Assembly: GCA_961205875.1 (NCBI GenBank) | Contig: OY540812.1 | Span: 11,718,001-11,782,000, forward strand | Origin: Sialis fuliginosa | Taxonomy: Eukaryota; Arthropoda; Insecta; Megaloptera; Sialidae | Reading direction: 5' to 3' | Length of the DNA: 64,000 nt | Shown: one piece after another, positions 13,411 through 25,776 of the stretch | Layout: every line of letters starts with the position of its first letter | How positions within the stretch are numbered: the stretch's first letter is position 1 | Notes under the pieces: model-generated | Told to the model about the DNA's origin: nothing | The model's input: only the letters and a program-made list of their open reading frames with translations | Database searches by the model: none | Position numbers and translations under genes: made by a program

Positions 13411-13951
13411 CCCTTAAATGGTATCGTAAATTTTACAATCATAACTGGTATCGTGGGGTTTTGCGGCACCCACTGAAGATTAGCTTTTGGCAAGCTAGTT
13501 CCAATAATGCTTCTGGTTAGCAGTTGATAAATGGTAAATAATACACTCATTTTGTGTAATCAACTAGCTTTTATTACCATTATTTTACTAAATTATCATC
13601 TACGAGAGATCACAATAAAGTTACAATTTTTTGGATATTTTTTAGATACCTACAAAAATTAGGAAAGTTTTTAACACAAATATTTTTTTTTCATCTAATA
13701 TGAACCAATTAAGAAAACAAATATTTATATGCCTCTAATTAAAAATTAAAAAATAAAATCAACTGGTATCATGGGGGTTGCCGGACCCCAACATGCTAAA
13801 GCGCTGAATATTCGGTACCCGCCGCGAGTCGCGAAGTCGCGACGTAATCAGATAACTTAAAAAGGCGGGTGCGCATGATGCTTAGATTTTCAGAAAAACA
13901 TTCAAATGTGACTTGTTGGGGCCGGCCAGCCCCCACGATATCTGTTAAGGG
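13411..13951. mobile_element. piggyBac-like MITE flanked by TTAA
   Basis: The element starts CCCTTAAATGGTATCGT and ends ACGATATCTGTTAAGGG, with TTAA on both sides (13407-13410 and 13952-13955). TTAA target duplication with CCCTT...AAGGG ends is the piggyBac signature. The 541-bp interior has no transposase frame. A partial relative lies at 49223-49324. Confidence 0.85.
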
Positions 13952-13955
13952 TTAA

Positions 13956-15239
13956 TTCCACCAGTAAATCAGTGCTACTATATCTTGTTATTTCACGACG
14001 TGTTTATTATATAAATTGTGTTTATGTATCAAATTTGGTAAGTCCATTTAAAAACAAAAGAAATTAATGATAACAATAGATAGAATTTAATACGAAACAT
14101 TTAAAATATCTTATAATAAATAAATAAATAATAAAAAAATGGACTTGCCCCGCTTTCAAAATAAACGTCTCATATGTACAATAATGTAGCAGTTTTCATA
14201 TACTGTAGTATGTATTTAAGAATGTTTTATTACTACTATCAGTTTTTAATAAAGAAAAATGGATTTTCCTTTTTTTATTAAATTTGAATCATAGTCAGAT
14301 ATCGTTGTTTAATATCTTTTATAACTCTTCTTTTCTACATGGGTCATTCTATGGAAGATAACACCTGACCAGTAAAAATAAATCACTTAACTTTTAGGCT
14401 TAAAGTATTGTATGTATTGTATTAAAATATATGAATATTAAAAAAAAACTCATTTCTTGTATTTTTTCAGTATTTAAATATTTGAATGTTTGTCAAAAAA
14501 TATGTCAAAACGTCCAACCCGAAAATTAAATACAATAGAGGTATATTGAAAATACTTTTAATGAACAAAATATATTCTCACAAAAACCACGCCGGTCACC
14601 TTTAATAAGTTACGGGTCCAAGCACTACTAATCCGTTATCCTTCCTTCACCTTTTTATGGTGGATGTACAATATATACGAATACGTGTATACATATGCAT
14701 ACATGGCTATGTATGTTGTTATATGTATATGTGTTTATGTGTATCTGTAGGCGGATATGGATGTGTGTTCGAACAGCTGGTTTGACATGTATGTAATAAC
14801 TATGAAAATCCCCTAAAGATACGACTTCGTCAGTGGTATTGGTTTTAAAATCTGTATAATTAACGTTGGGTCTTTGCGAAATAATTGTCCACGCATCTGT
14901 GTTGCGGTGTAATTATTTGTAGTTAAAATTTCAGTAGTTATTATTTTAATTGGCACAATTAAATATAGTAATGAAGGCAATATGGTTAACATGTATTTAT
15001 TGTACTTATAGCGAAGAATTTATTATAGGCATCTATTTCAAATTATCTGTTTTTAATCTACCATGTATTTTAATATTGATTTTGAGATATATCTCATTTA
15101 AATGATAAAAAAAAACAATATATATTATCTAGAAATATCTGGCGGCTTTATATTTATAAATTTTTATTGAAAAATATCAATCGTAAATTTTCCATAACAC
15201 AGGTCTGCCGTAAATCAATTATCATATAACCTAAACCAA
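13956..15239. other. Non-coding sequence, no gene seen
   Basis: A moderately G+C-richer patch at 14585-14650 and a GTATAT-type low-complexity run at 14660-14770. No frame or domain recognised. Confidence 0.45.
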
Positions 15240-15640
15240 AAAATAGAATCATTAGCTTTCTAATCTTAAAAGTTTCATTAAAATAGGTTTAGTTGTTTTC
15301 GTGTCAAAATAGACAGACAATTTATAGATATGTATATATACTAGCTAACCCGGCAAACGTTGTTCTGCCCAAAAATAATTTGTTTAAAAATTAGCGCCAC
15401 CTACCGGGTCCATTTTTTATAAAAATATTTATTTCCACGTAGCTAACATAATATATTCTGAATATGAGCCAAATTGGACCATAAATATAATTTATCTAAA
15501 TATCTCAACCCTAGCGCCACCTACCGGGTCCAAAAAAAGATACACTTATTGCAGCACCAATCGAACATATGGTGTGAATAGGGTTTCGATACGTTCAGTG
15601 GTTTAGGAGTGATGACGTGACATACATATATATGCACTAA
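15240..15640 (+). repeat. LINE 3'-tail-like repeat with a duplicated 'agcgccacctaccgggtcc' block
   Basis: Wording such as 'agtttcattaaaataggttta', 'ctagctaacccggcaaacg' and 'tgacgtgacatacatatata' is typical of widespread insect non-LTR retroelement tails. The 19-mer agcgccacctaccgggtcc occurs twice, near 15393 and 15512. No coding frame survives. Confidence 0.6.
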
Positions 15641-17615
15641 CATTTTTATATGTACCTAAATTAAAATGAATATGCTATTTAAAAATTCTGTATATAAAAT
15701 CTACTATAATAGAGAATACTACTCTTAATTGACATAATACTAAAATCATATATTCTATATCATCAATCTGCACAAAACATAATAAGTAATAAACAATTTC
15801 GCAATATAAAACAAACCAGCACTCATTAAAATTCTCATCCATCCATGTACATTTTTCATTAAAATAAAGTTATTCGTAACCATTTTTAATAAAAACCAAA
15901 TAAATGCAACACAACATTTCATTAAATTCAATTCATGTAAAATTCCTAGCACGTGAAAATTTATTTTTATGGCATTTTACATAATCACGGCAGCAGACTA
16001 TTATAGTTAGTGCACATTATAAGGATTGTGCAAAAAACAAATATACTTTAGGAAATTACCATAGCGTAGTGTACATTTTATTAGGCAGTTACCCTTAAGC
16101 GGAGTCATGCGCATGTATCTATGCACAGGATCTTTATTGCTGCTCATATTTAATCCTTGAAAAGATATCCTGACCCATCCCTGCTGATCCCACTTATCAA
16201 ATTTCCATGTGTGCGAACTCATGATAATTCTTTACGAGTGGAATATTATGGACTGTATTTTAATTATGTTTAAATAATGGCAAACTATAATATATGGAGA
16301 TGATATTGTAGATAAAAGTATGAACAAGTACGAAATATGGTTGGGAATGGCTGTAAATTTGTTTTACTGTTTATCAAATATTTGTTTTACGAATATACAT
16401 AAATAATGAATGGTTTTAATATATCATAAAATAATAATGACATATACGCAAGCAAAATATATTAATTTAAGTCATCAAAATATTGTTTAACACAGATAAT
16501 ACATTTGTATTATATATGTATGTTTATAAAGAATTCCAAACAAGAACTGATGTGAATAAATTTAAGTTTTAGGTGTATAATTTTACTACGGAACATAAGG
16601 AAAATTAATGTTATTTAAATATAAATATACATAAGTATGTAAATAAATTTTTTTTCTTGTAAATTAAATGATTGATATAAATCTACCATAAATTTATTAC
16701 TACTGAAAAACGGAGAAACTGTGGTTTGTTAGTCGCTTAAACTAAAAATATACATCTTAACCACAATAAAAGTTTTATTGTGATTAAGTGAATAAGTTTT
16801 AATGTTTAAAAAAATGCAGAAAATTGTTTATTTTCTTTTGACCTTTTGTAACCTATATATATATATATTTTAATTCGATAATTAACAATAATAATACTCA
16901 AAAAAAAGTATTGTTATTACTATAACTTACTTGTAAAGTTAAAACTATCAAATTTAAATTAATAAATCAAAGAATTTCTTTTGGTATATATTCATAATCA
17001 CAAAACTCGAGAATGCAATTAAAGTATTAATAGTAAATTCTGATTAAACTTCAAATACAAAATAAATGTATTTACTAATTTATCGTATAACAGAATAACA
17101 AATATTTACATATATCTGAAATAATATTGATGTCCCTTTGTAAATTCTATACACTGTTTATTTAAATTTTTGGTAAAGTACTGGAAAGCACTAAAAGCAA
17201 AATTAGTTATTTATAATTTAAAATTAGTTTTAAAGAATATAAAATTATTTAAAATGTAATTAGAACAAAGTTAATAATATGTATAATAGATTAAATAAAC
17301 ATGTAAACTAAACTAGACCATGACCCTTCGTGACCTCATAAAACTGAAAAGTAAACAATACTGTTGAAATGGAGAACATAGTTTTAGAAGTACATTTAGT
17401 CAAATGATGCTAGTTGACTGGGTGGACAGCGGTTACAGCCCGTTCCCCACAACTAAGGGTTTCATCACCCACACAACCGGAATAGCTGTTAATTTATTCA
17501 ATCCATTTAAACGCGATACATTTAGATTTAACGCTTTACGCAGATATACAAAATAAAATCTGATTATATTCAAACTTATTTTCAATGATTACTCTACCTG
17601 TTTGATTGTATATGT
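15641..17615. other. Non-coding sequence with one small GC-richer open frame
   Basis: Mostly A+T-rich and empty. Around 17404-17556 lies a 50-codon frame starting ATGATG through a locally G+C-rich patch (gggtggacagcggttacagc). It lacks a signal peptide or known domain. It is not called as a gene. Confidence 0.4.
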
Positions 17616-18300
17616 CAGGGGTCCCCAAACTTTTTCTACGTAACAGCACATACTAGAATACCGGTCGGGTGGCGAGCACCATATGTTTTTTAAGGTGCCC
17701 GCAAAAAAATCGTGACGTCTCTCACGCTTAAGCTAAAAAAGTTAGACGCATATGCCCTCGCTGACTTTTAAATAGAAAATTTTGTGATCTACAAAAAGGT
17801 GCATTTTTTTAATATTGCTTGATTCTCTCTATATAAGCCGTGACATATAAGAAATGCTATTCTTGAAACTTTGCATTTGTTTATATGTATATTGTTTAAA
17901 TTATTTTGCGCAATGTTTGTTACATACATAAATGTTCTTTCTTACCTCATGAACAAATCTGCATAGATAGAATATTTTTATTTTATCTTTATTATTAACT
18001 TAAATGATTTTTGTAATTGCGTACAACCAGAAAAAGGTGTAATTATTGCATCTTTTTCTGGTTGTATATTACGGTGCGGTGCGTTTGAGAGAAGAAATGT
18101 TGTAAAAGGAGATAATATATTTATTGTAATCAAATAATTATTTTCAAATTAATACGCTCATATTTCTCTAATTAGTTACGAATTATTAAACCAAAATTAC
18201 ATAACAATTATGTAACATTTCATAACAACACAGCGGCGGGCACACGTAAAATAATCGGCGAGCACCATGATGTCCGCAGGCATAGGATTGGGAACTCCTG
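17616..18300. mobile_element. hAT-like element, CAGGGGTCCCC ends
   Basis: Left end CAGGGGTCCCCAAAC and right end GGGAACTCCTG are imperfect inverted repeats. The sub-terminal parts also mirror each other (gtggcgagcacc near the left, cggcgagcaccatg near the right). These are standard hAT ends. The flanking 8-mers (gtatatgt, gtatgtta) agree at only 5 of 8 positions. The interior holds a 15-bp perfect hairpin at 18022-18066 and no transposase. Confidence 0.7.
18022..18066. repeat. Perfect 15-bp hairpin inside the hAT-like element
   Basis: tacaaccagaaaaag (18022-18036) pairs exactly with ctttttctggttgta (18052-18066) across a 15-base loop. Confidence 0.85.
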
Positions 18301-20006
18301 GTATGTTATATCATAGGTAAAATATAACAAATATTTGAAAAATATATGATATATGTTTTTGTTACAAATATAATTAGTGTTTCTTCTCGAGAAATTCTCG
18401 TATTGTATTTCTCATATCTCAAGAAGTTGGTAAAGACCTTGTATATTTCTGAATTAAATTAATTATTTTTAGACAATGATATAAATTACTTTTTTGTTTC
18501 ATTAGATATATCGTTTTATTAATTCGCAAAATTAACATAAAAATAAAAATGTAATCAAAAATGAGTTTTATTGTATGATAAAGTAGAGCATGAGAATAAA
18601 TAATAAAATAATGCATTTTCATCAAAATTTGGAAATTATTTATCAATTTTGAGATAATATACACAATATTAATAACTACTCTTTAATAAATGTGTTTCTT
18701 TCTTTATACATAGTTAACAGTATCTATATACTATTAAATGGGTTATTTTTTTCTCATGAGTTATTTTATTTTATAAATATTTATAAAATTTTGAACAAAA
18801 ATATGTTTTTATCTTAAAAATCAAATTTTTCAAAATTCGGAATTTCCCTTCTGAATAAATCAGAAAAATCGATAAAAGAGAAACATTTCAATTGTAAATA
18901 AATAGAATAGTAGAACTGTAGAATTGTAAGATTGAACTCTCTACAGAATATATCAAAATTGTAAAAAAATTTTCAAACTAACCTATATTTATTTTTTAAA
19001 TTAATAAGAAAAATAATTTATTCAAATAATAAAATGTTTCTTATCATTTAAGCGCTTTGAATTAACAAAATATTTTTTCTTCGTTACAACTTTTATATGT
19101 GCACCTAAACATATACGAATTTATTTAATAATGAGTCTTAAATGTCATACTTTTAATTATAGGTATTATAACATGTTATTTCTCAAAAATAATAGTTAAC
19201 AACAATTTTTATGTGTTCATATAAACATACATCCATAAAATACTCATGTACCCATATATTTATTATACTAGAAATATTATACAATTTATTTTTAATTCCA
19301 GTACCTTGACCTACAATGTAGTATACAACAAGGAGAATTAAAAATGGGCCGATTTTATCAATACAAGTTTATGTCGCTGTATGTTATAAAAAATTTAATA
19401 AGCTTACCGAACCGGATAAAAGTTTTAATAACTCTCCGTAAAACAAACATCCTGTAAGAAAATTTAGATGAAATCAGTTGGAACATTTAATCGTCGTTAT
19501 TTTTTGTGTTTTTTTTAAAGCCAAAAGTAAAGCGTGATATTAATGAACATATAATATACATTCAACACGCAAGTAACGTGAGACTTTAGTAAAATATTTT
19601 AAAATATTATGCGTATTTTTTAATTAAACTAAGAGTTAATTTTAAAAATGTTTTGTATTACAAAATTGAAACTGCTAAAAATAAAGATACGGTTCCATTA
19701 TACAAATTTATTCATATGACAAAATGCGAACACAAAAATATTTTTCTCTTACAGAATACACACATTACAAACGTTTGAGTTCATACAAATGTTCAATATT
19801 TCAATTGAAGGATATTTGCACAAATGTACATGGTTTTTATAGCATATGTTAAATATGCAGTTTGATATAGACGATATATAGTTGACTTTCTGATAAAAGA
19901 GAAATATTTTACCCCGGCAATAATTGCAATTTTTTATCGATTTTATTATCAATTCAAATTAAATATTTATATAAAGTATACATGAGTGCCTTCGGCTTAT
20001 ATATGT
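18301..20006. other. AT-rich non-coding sequence, nothing recognised
   Basis: Frames such as 18419-18664 (minus) and 19749-19952 (minus) are A+T-driven, hydrophobic or low-complexity, and show no domain. Confidence 0.5.
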
Positions 20007-20193
20007 TAGGGATGTTACGTAACTCCATATCCTAACCGAAATCTTATCTGATATAATTATTTAGAATTGTTTTCTACTTGTTGCCCGAGCCCATAGACTG
20101 CGGGAAAAACGAATATAAAGTAATAAAAAATCATATCCAAATCCGTATTCGAAATAATTTCATATACGCATTCGTATCCGAAACCGAAACCAA

Positions 20194-21166
20194 TAAAGGG
20201 TATAACCGGGTAAGCATGCAAAAAGTGCCCCCAAAGGGAATCGAACGGCGAGTTAGCCGTTCGAAAGCACAAGGTCAAAAAACATTTTTCCCAAAATTTT
20301 GAACTGTTAGCCGCCATATTGGATTCGTTAGGGGGGGGGGGGAACGTCCATTTTCGATTTTTTTTTCTATGTTTCTATCATAAAACAAAATCTGAAAAAA
20401 TTCATAAAACTACTTTCGATCATTATCAGCGTGCATGATTTTTTTGAAAATTTTTTGGCGGGAAATTCAAACTCAAAAAAAATTTCAAAATTTTTTTTTG
20501 AATATTTTTGTGTGATAAAACTCAAGTACTATCTCAGTTTTTTTACTATAGAATAGTCACTTGGAGAGCTATCATTGTGAATTTTTTTAGATTTTTAAAT
20601 TTGGGGGATCTTTATGAAAAAATTCGAAAACAGTAAATATATTACCACGATTGCATCTCACTGTGACAATGTATACAGTACAATGTGATTCAGCACAGTC
20701 GTGCCAAACTTGAACAGTAAATTGAGAAAAATATTTTAAGCAAAAAACATTGTATGAACATGTGTCCGAAAATTTTTCGTGAGGGGGCTACAGCTCTCCA
20801 AAGATTTTATTCAAAATTAGTTTTTATTTAATATCTTGAGAACCCATTGTGCTACAGATATGAAATTTGCTACAGGATTTAATATTAATAAGTGTTATCT
20901 ATTTTCAGTATCAACTAATAGTAATTTAGACCAGGGGTGTATGGGACCAGTGGGCCCATCGATTTTTATCTAGTATTTTTTTTTGTTTTTTAAATTTTTC
21001 CTGAATTGAGCACTTAAATAAGATTGTATGACACAAAATAGACAAATATATACTTTGCTCATTTATCATAAGATAAAAACGGGAAATATCGATGTAAAAG
21101 AAAGCATGCAGAATTTTACTTAATACGGATGCTTCAAATTACAAAAAATAAATTAAAATTCTTGTT
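20194..21166 (+). repeat. Left arm (about 973 bp) of a large near-perfect inverted repeat
   Basis: This arm is mirrored, with few mismatches, by 21356-22326. It begins taaagggtataaccggg and ends cttgtt. Landmarks shared in reverse include gccatattggat, the 12-G run at 20331-20342 (7 C in the other arm), cgatgggcccactggtccca and tacggatgcttcaaattac. The terminal part contains a small hairpin (cgaacggc-gagtta-gccgttcg). Open frames in the arms (20057-20317 minus, 20078-20302 plus) have no domain. Confidence 0.95.
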
Positions 21167-21355
21167 CTATGATTAAAGGTAAGAAATAAAGTTCATGTAA
21201 ATAAATCCTAATATGTATCGTTTTAGACCTATAGCCAGTTCTTTTACTGTTACACGTACTTTACTAACTTAACTAAAATACGATACTTAAAATGGTTATT
21301 TGTTGATAAGGATGAATTTTTGAAGGTATATTTATATTAACTTTTTGTCTTATTT

Positions 21356-22326
21356 AACAAGAATATTAAATTATTTTTTGTAATTTGAAGCATCCGTATT
21401 AAGTAAAATTCTACATACATTCTTTTTTCTATTTCCCGTAAACGGTTTATCCTATGATAAATGAGCAAAGTATATATTTGTCTATTTTGTGTCATACAAT
21501 CTTATTTAAGTGCTCAATTCAGGAAAAATTTAAAAAACAAAAAAAATACTAGATAAAAATCGATGGGCCCACTGGTCCCATACACCCTTGGTCTAAATTA
21601 CTATTCGTGTATACAGAAAATAGATAACACTTATTAATATTAAACCCTGTAGCAAATTTCATATCTGTAGCACAATGGGTTCTCAAGATATTAAATAAAA
21701 ACTAATTTTGAATAAAATCTTTGGAGAACTGTAGCCCCCTCACGAAAAATTTTCGGACACATGTTCATACAATGTTTTTTGCTTAAAATATTTTTCTCAA
21801 TTTACTGTTCAAGTTTGGCACGACTGTGCTGAATCACATTGTACTGTATACATTGTCACAGTGAGATGCAATCGTGGTAATATATTTACTGTTTTCGAAT
21901 TTTTTCATAAAGATCCCCCAAATTTAAAAATCTAAAAAAATTCACAATGATAGCTCTCTAAGTGACTATTCTATAGTAAAAAAACTGAGATAGTACTTGA
22001 GTTTTATCACACGAAAATATTTAAAAAAAAATTTGAAAATTTTTTTAGTTTGAATTTCCCGCCAAAAAATATTCAAAAAAATCATGCACGCTGATAATGA
22101 TCGAAAGTAGTTATATGATTTTTTTCAGATTTTGTTTTATGATAGAAACTTAGAAAAAAAATAAAATCGAAAATGGACGTTTCCCCCCCTAACTAATCCA
22201 ATATGGCGGCTAACAGTTCAAAATTTTGGGAAAAATGTTTTTTGACCTTATGTTTTCGAACGGCTAACTCGCCGTTCGATTCCCTTTGGGGGCACTTTTT
22301 GCATGCTTACCCGGCTATACCCTTTA
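21356..22326 (-). repeat. Right arm (about 971 bp) of the same inverted repeat
   Basis: Reverse complement of 20194-21166, separated from it by a unique 189-bp centre (21167-21355). The whole makes a foldback structure of 2133 bp. The right arm ends cccggctataccctttaa. Both arms together could fold into a single hairpin of nearly 1 kb if transcribed. Confidence 0.95.
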
Positions 22327-22377
22327 AATAACTCTATCCGTATCCGCTACCGTAATTTCATATCCCAAACAACCCTA

Positions 22378-25300
22378 TTATACATACATATATTATAAAT
22401 TACAAAATACATATATATTTCATTAATTTAATTTTCTTAAATTCCAAATGCAATGTGTAAAAGAAAAACTATGAGATTTATATCTTTAATTCGTTAAAAC
22501 TTTCATTACACAAATCCCTCTTAATCCAGATCGCTTTGATAATTTACGACTACAGAACCCGGAAAAAAACTTCAAGTAAAATGCGAATCTGTGTTTTGTA
22601 TCTTGAAAGAAGTTTTGTGTTCAACTCACGGTCAATAGAAGAACTGACCTATTGTATATAGGCACATATATGGATAGCAATTATTGATATTGACTTCACC
22701 AACTTTAAGGTTATTGGCCTAGCACCCCGTAAGTTGTAAATCTTAAAAAAAAGATTTGATTTTGAAAAATTTCGTTTTTAATTTATATGCAGGACACAGA
22801 TATGTACATTTAATAGAATTTTTTACTTTGTTAATAATTAAAAGTAAAAAATTAAATATAATTCAGCGACCGTAGTATTGTGTAACAGCAAATGGAAATT
22901 TATACATACATGTATACATTCCCAACTCACTATCTCTTTTCCACAGTACATAAAGACTATATCTATAATATATATTTTGACCTCGCTAACTGAAAAGTTT
23001 AGTATCAAAACGCAGTATCTGACATAAGACAAAATGTTGAGAAAATGGTGAAAACTGTTAAGATAAGCAGAGGACAGTATTCAAATTTTCACTACTGAAA
23101 GATTGGACGTCGGTAATTAATCTACTAAAACGAAAAAGAAATAAAAATAATTGGAAATTCTTTTTATAAAGTTTTTGCTTTTTACTTATTGCTTTTTGAA
23201 CCAAAAGAAAGTACATATTACTTTTTGAACCCAATTTTGATTATCAAAGAGTATGATTTGTATACAAGATTGTTCTTTTGATTAATATAACATATTTTAT
23301 TTTTTTATACATTATTTATTGCGTTTTGAAACAAAATTAACACTTAAAGTAGCTTAACTATGGAACGCATTGCATTTTAACCCATAATTATTTATCAACG
23401 AAAAAGAGGCTGCAAAGATGCATCTGATTCCACGTTTAGGTGAAAAATGAAACTTTGTGCAGATATTGCGTTTTGATACTAACCTCTTCAACTGTAATTT
23501 GTTGCACTTGCACTACTTGCACACGTTGTTTGTCTGTAAGTCGTACTCTATTACTTTTACGGATGCGTCTTTACCAACGCTGTCATGGCAAAGTGTTATC
23601 TTACTAGTTTATTATTACTTTGAATAAACCTGGTTCTGAAACTACACGTGAATGTATGTGTTTTATATTTTTTATATTATTTAATCGAATAATCAGTATT
23701 TAAAACTTCTCTGTATAGAATTTGTGTGTAGAATTTCAATAAATAGAACACACGGCGAGTTCTCTCATTTACCATGTATTAAAAACTCTATTTTTAATAT
23801 CCAATTACTCAAAAACCATACGCCCAATATTTAAAAAAAATTTGTAAATTATATGAGTTATCCATAAATAGCATATTAAGTTTTTAGACTTTTATCTATA
23901 CATTGACCTAATGTTCGAATAGCCTTAAATGCTTTAATATAATAATAAATATAAATGTAATTTTGTTTTTACTACAACTTGCACAAAGGCGTGCTTTATT
24001 TAGCAAATTTTGAATTTAATTTTTAAAATATAGCACGCAATATAATTATTTTAACTCCCCTGTATCAGGTGAGAGTACAAAAAGAGGGTATATAGAGTCC
24101 ATAACGTGGTGTGTAAGTCGGGGTAATACGTACAATAAAATAAAAATGCATTAGTGCTACTTTATGCTTTTTTCCGCCGCGTTACCGTATAATGCGCGCT
24201 TCATATTAATTATCATTACAGACTGAACTGCGAACACTAATTAGTAAAGTACATATTATTTATGCATGATAGGTAAAAGCTTCTATTTTCGTTAACAATA
24301 TGTTAGTTAATGTGCTGTTTCACTGAATGTCGTCGTGACTCAAATGACAAAATGCTTTCAAACATTGTGTTTTAATGTTTAAGTTGCTTTATTAAAAAGA
24401 TAATGGTTTACATAGTTCGTAAGTACAAATATTGTATTACTGAAAAAGTGTATTTATATATAATTATATTATAGGGTTCCTATTATTAAAGTCTATTTAT
24501 TTGAATATGTCCTTTTATAAAGATGTTATACTAATGGTTGAAAATATTTATTTTCATAGATAATTATAAAATCCCATTACATTAACTAGAATAACAATTA
24601 ATTAAATTGCTTTAATTATAATAATTAAAATTTATTTAAATTAAAGTATGTGTAGAGGTACTCAGTATCGTAACTACCAATTTCAGGTACATTGCACATT
24701 TCCATAGTGGGCTCTCTTAAGTATAAAAATTAATGGAAACTGGTCAACAAAAAATATTTCTGTATAGTGCTCACCATTCCCGAAATTTTCATTATGAATA
24801 GTAATTTAACTTTTTAATGTGTTTACAACCTTACAAATTTGAAATATCAATGTTTATGTTCGATATTATAAACGAGCAAGCACTTCCAAATGAGGTTTCA
24901 AATCTGACAGTTCTCTTTAAGTTTCATGAAGTGTTGAAAGTTTCCGCGCACGCGTGGTATGAAAAACACCAACGGTATTAAAACAGTGGTGATATTATGA
25001 AAATTATTTTGTACGGTCAGAGTCGCCAACTATGTTACAATAAGTTGAAATATCACTGCTCTAAATTCCATAGTTAATCCAAAGATACTAGCATAGAATT
25101 CACACCCCATTTTAAAGTGCTTGCTAGCTAACAAATTTGCTAGCTCCTTTATAATACTGAACATTAAACAAAATAAACTAATATCTGTAAAAAAGAAACT
25201 GAAATATGGAAAGTGGTTTAATATAAAGTTTATGGCCCCAAATGTTAATCTTATAATAAAAAATATCTACTTTTAAATAACGAGTTTTTAAGTATCAATC

Positions 25301-25430
25301 ATTTTTGCTGAAGTATGTAAGACTTTCCAGGATCTTTGGTACCTGGTATTTTATCAATCCTGCCAGCCAATTACCCTTTTATTTTACCCCTGGTGGTGCT
25401 TTTACTTAAACCGTGAAAATGTTACAGTAA
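22378..25430. other. AT-rich non-coding sequence, no gene seen
   Basis: G+C-richer patches occur at 23400-23590 and 24050-24250, without domains or spliceable frames. The frame at 22838-23032 (minus) is not credible as coding. Confidence 0.5.
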
Positions 25431-25776
25431 TATTAATTGTTAAAAATTAGTTTTTTACACATATTTTTTAACTTTTCAAAAATCTCATATGTTTCATTAA
25501 GATCATTTATTTTGTATTCAATTGAAAAACTCCATAAAACTATTGACAATAATTCAACATTGAATATTAAAAGCCGTTTTCAAAAGCCCCCAGAAGGCAA
25601 TTGAGTCATTAAATATTCACCTAATCAGAAAATCTTAAGTTTCATTATTAAGAGGTTATTAATTGTTAAAAATTAGTTTTTTACACATATTTTTTTAACT
25701 TTTCAAAAATCTCATATGTTTCAATAAGATCATTTATTTTGTATTCAGTTGAAAAACTCCATAAAACTATTGACAA
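25431..25776. repeat. Direct duplication of a ~119-bp unit
   Basis: 25431-25549 and 25657-25776 match closely (attaattgttaaaaattag ... aaactattgacaa), about 227 bp apart, with three or four differences. The 107 bp between them is not part of the match. Confidence 0.92.

Larger units (their letters stand above)
20007..22377. mobile_element. Possible outer element that received the large inverted repeat
   Basis: Sequence left of the inverted repeat (tagggatgtta, then words like atccgtattcg and cgtatccg) resembles, in style, sequence right of it (tatccgtatccgctaccg, ending acaaccccta-like aacaacccta). This suggests the foldback landed in an older repeat with TAGGG-type ends. The match is weak. 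Confidence 0.3.

Noticed and set aside
20057..20317. Minus-strand frame (MAANSSKFWEK...) in the large inverted repeat as a gene
   Set aside because: It also occurs, in part, in the other arm, has no domain, and runs out of the repeat into unrelated flank. Better explained as repeat DNA.
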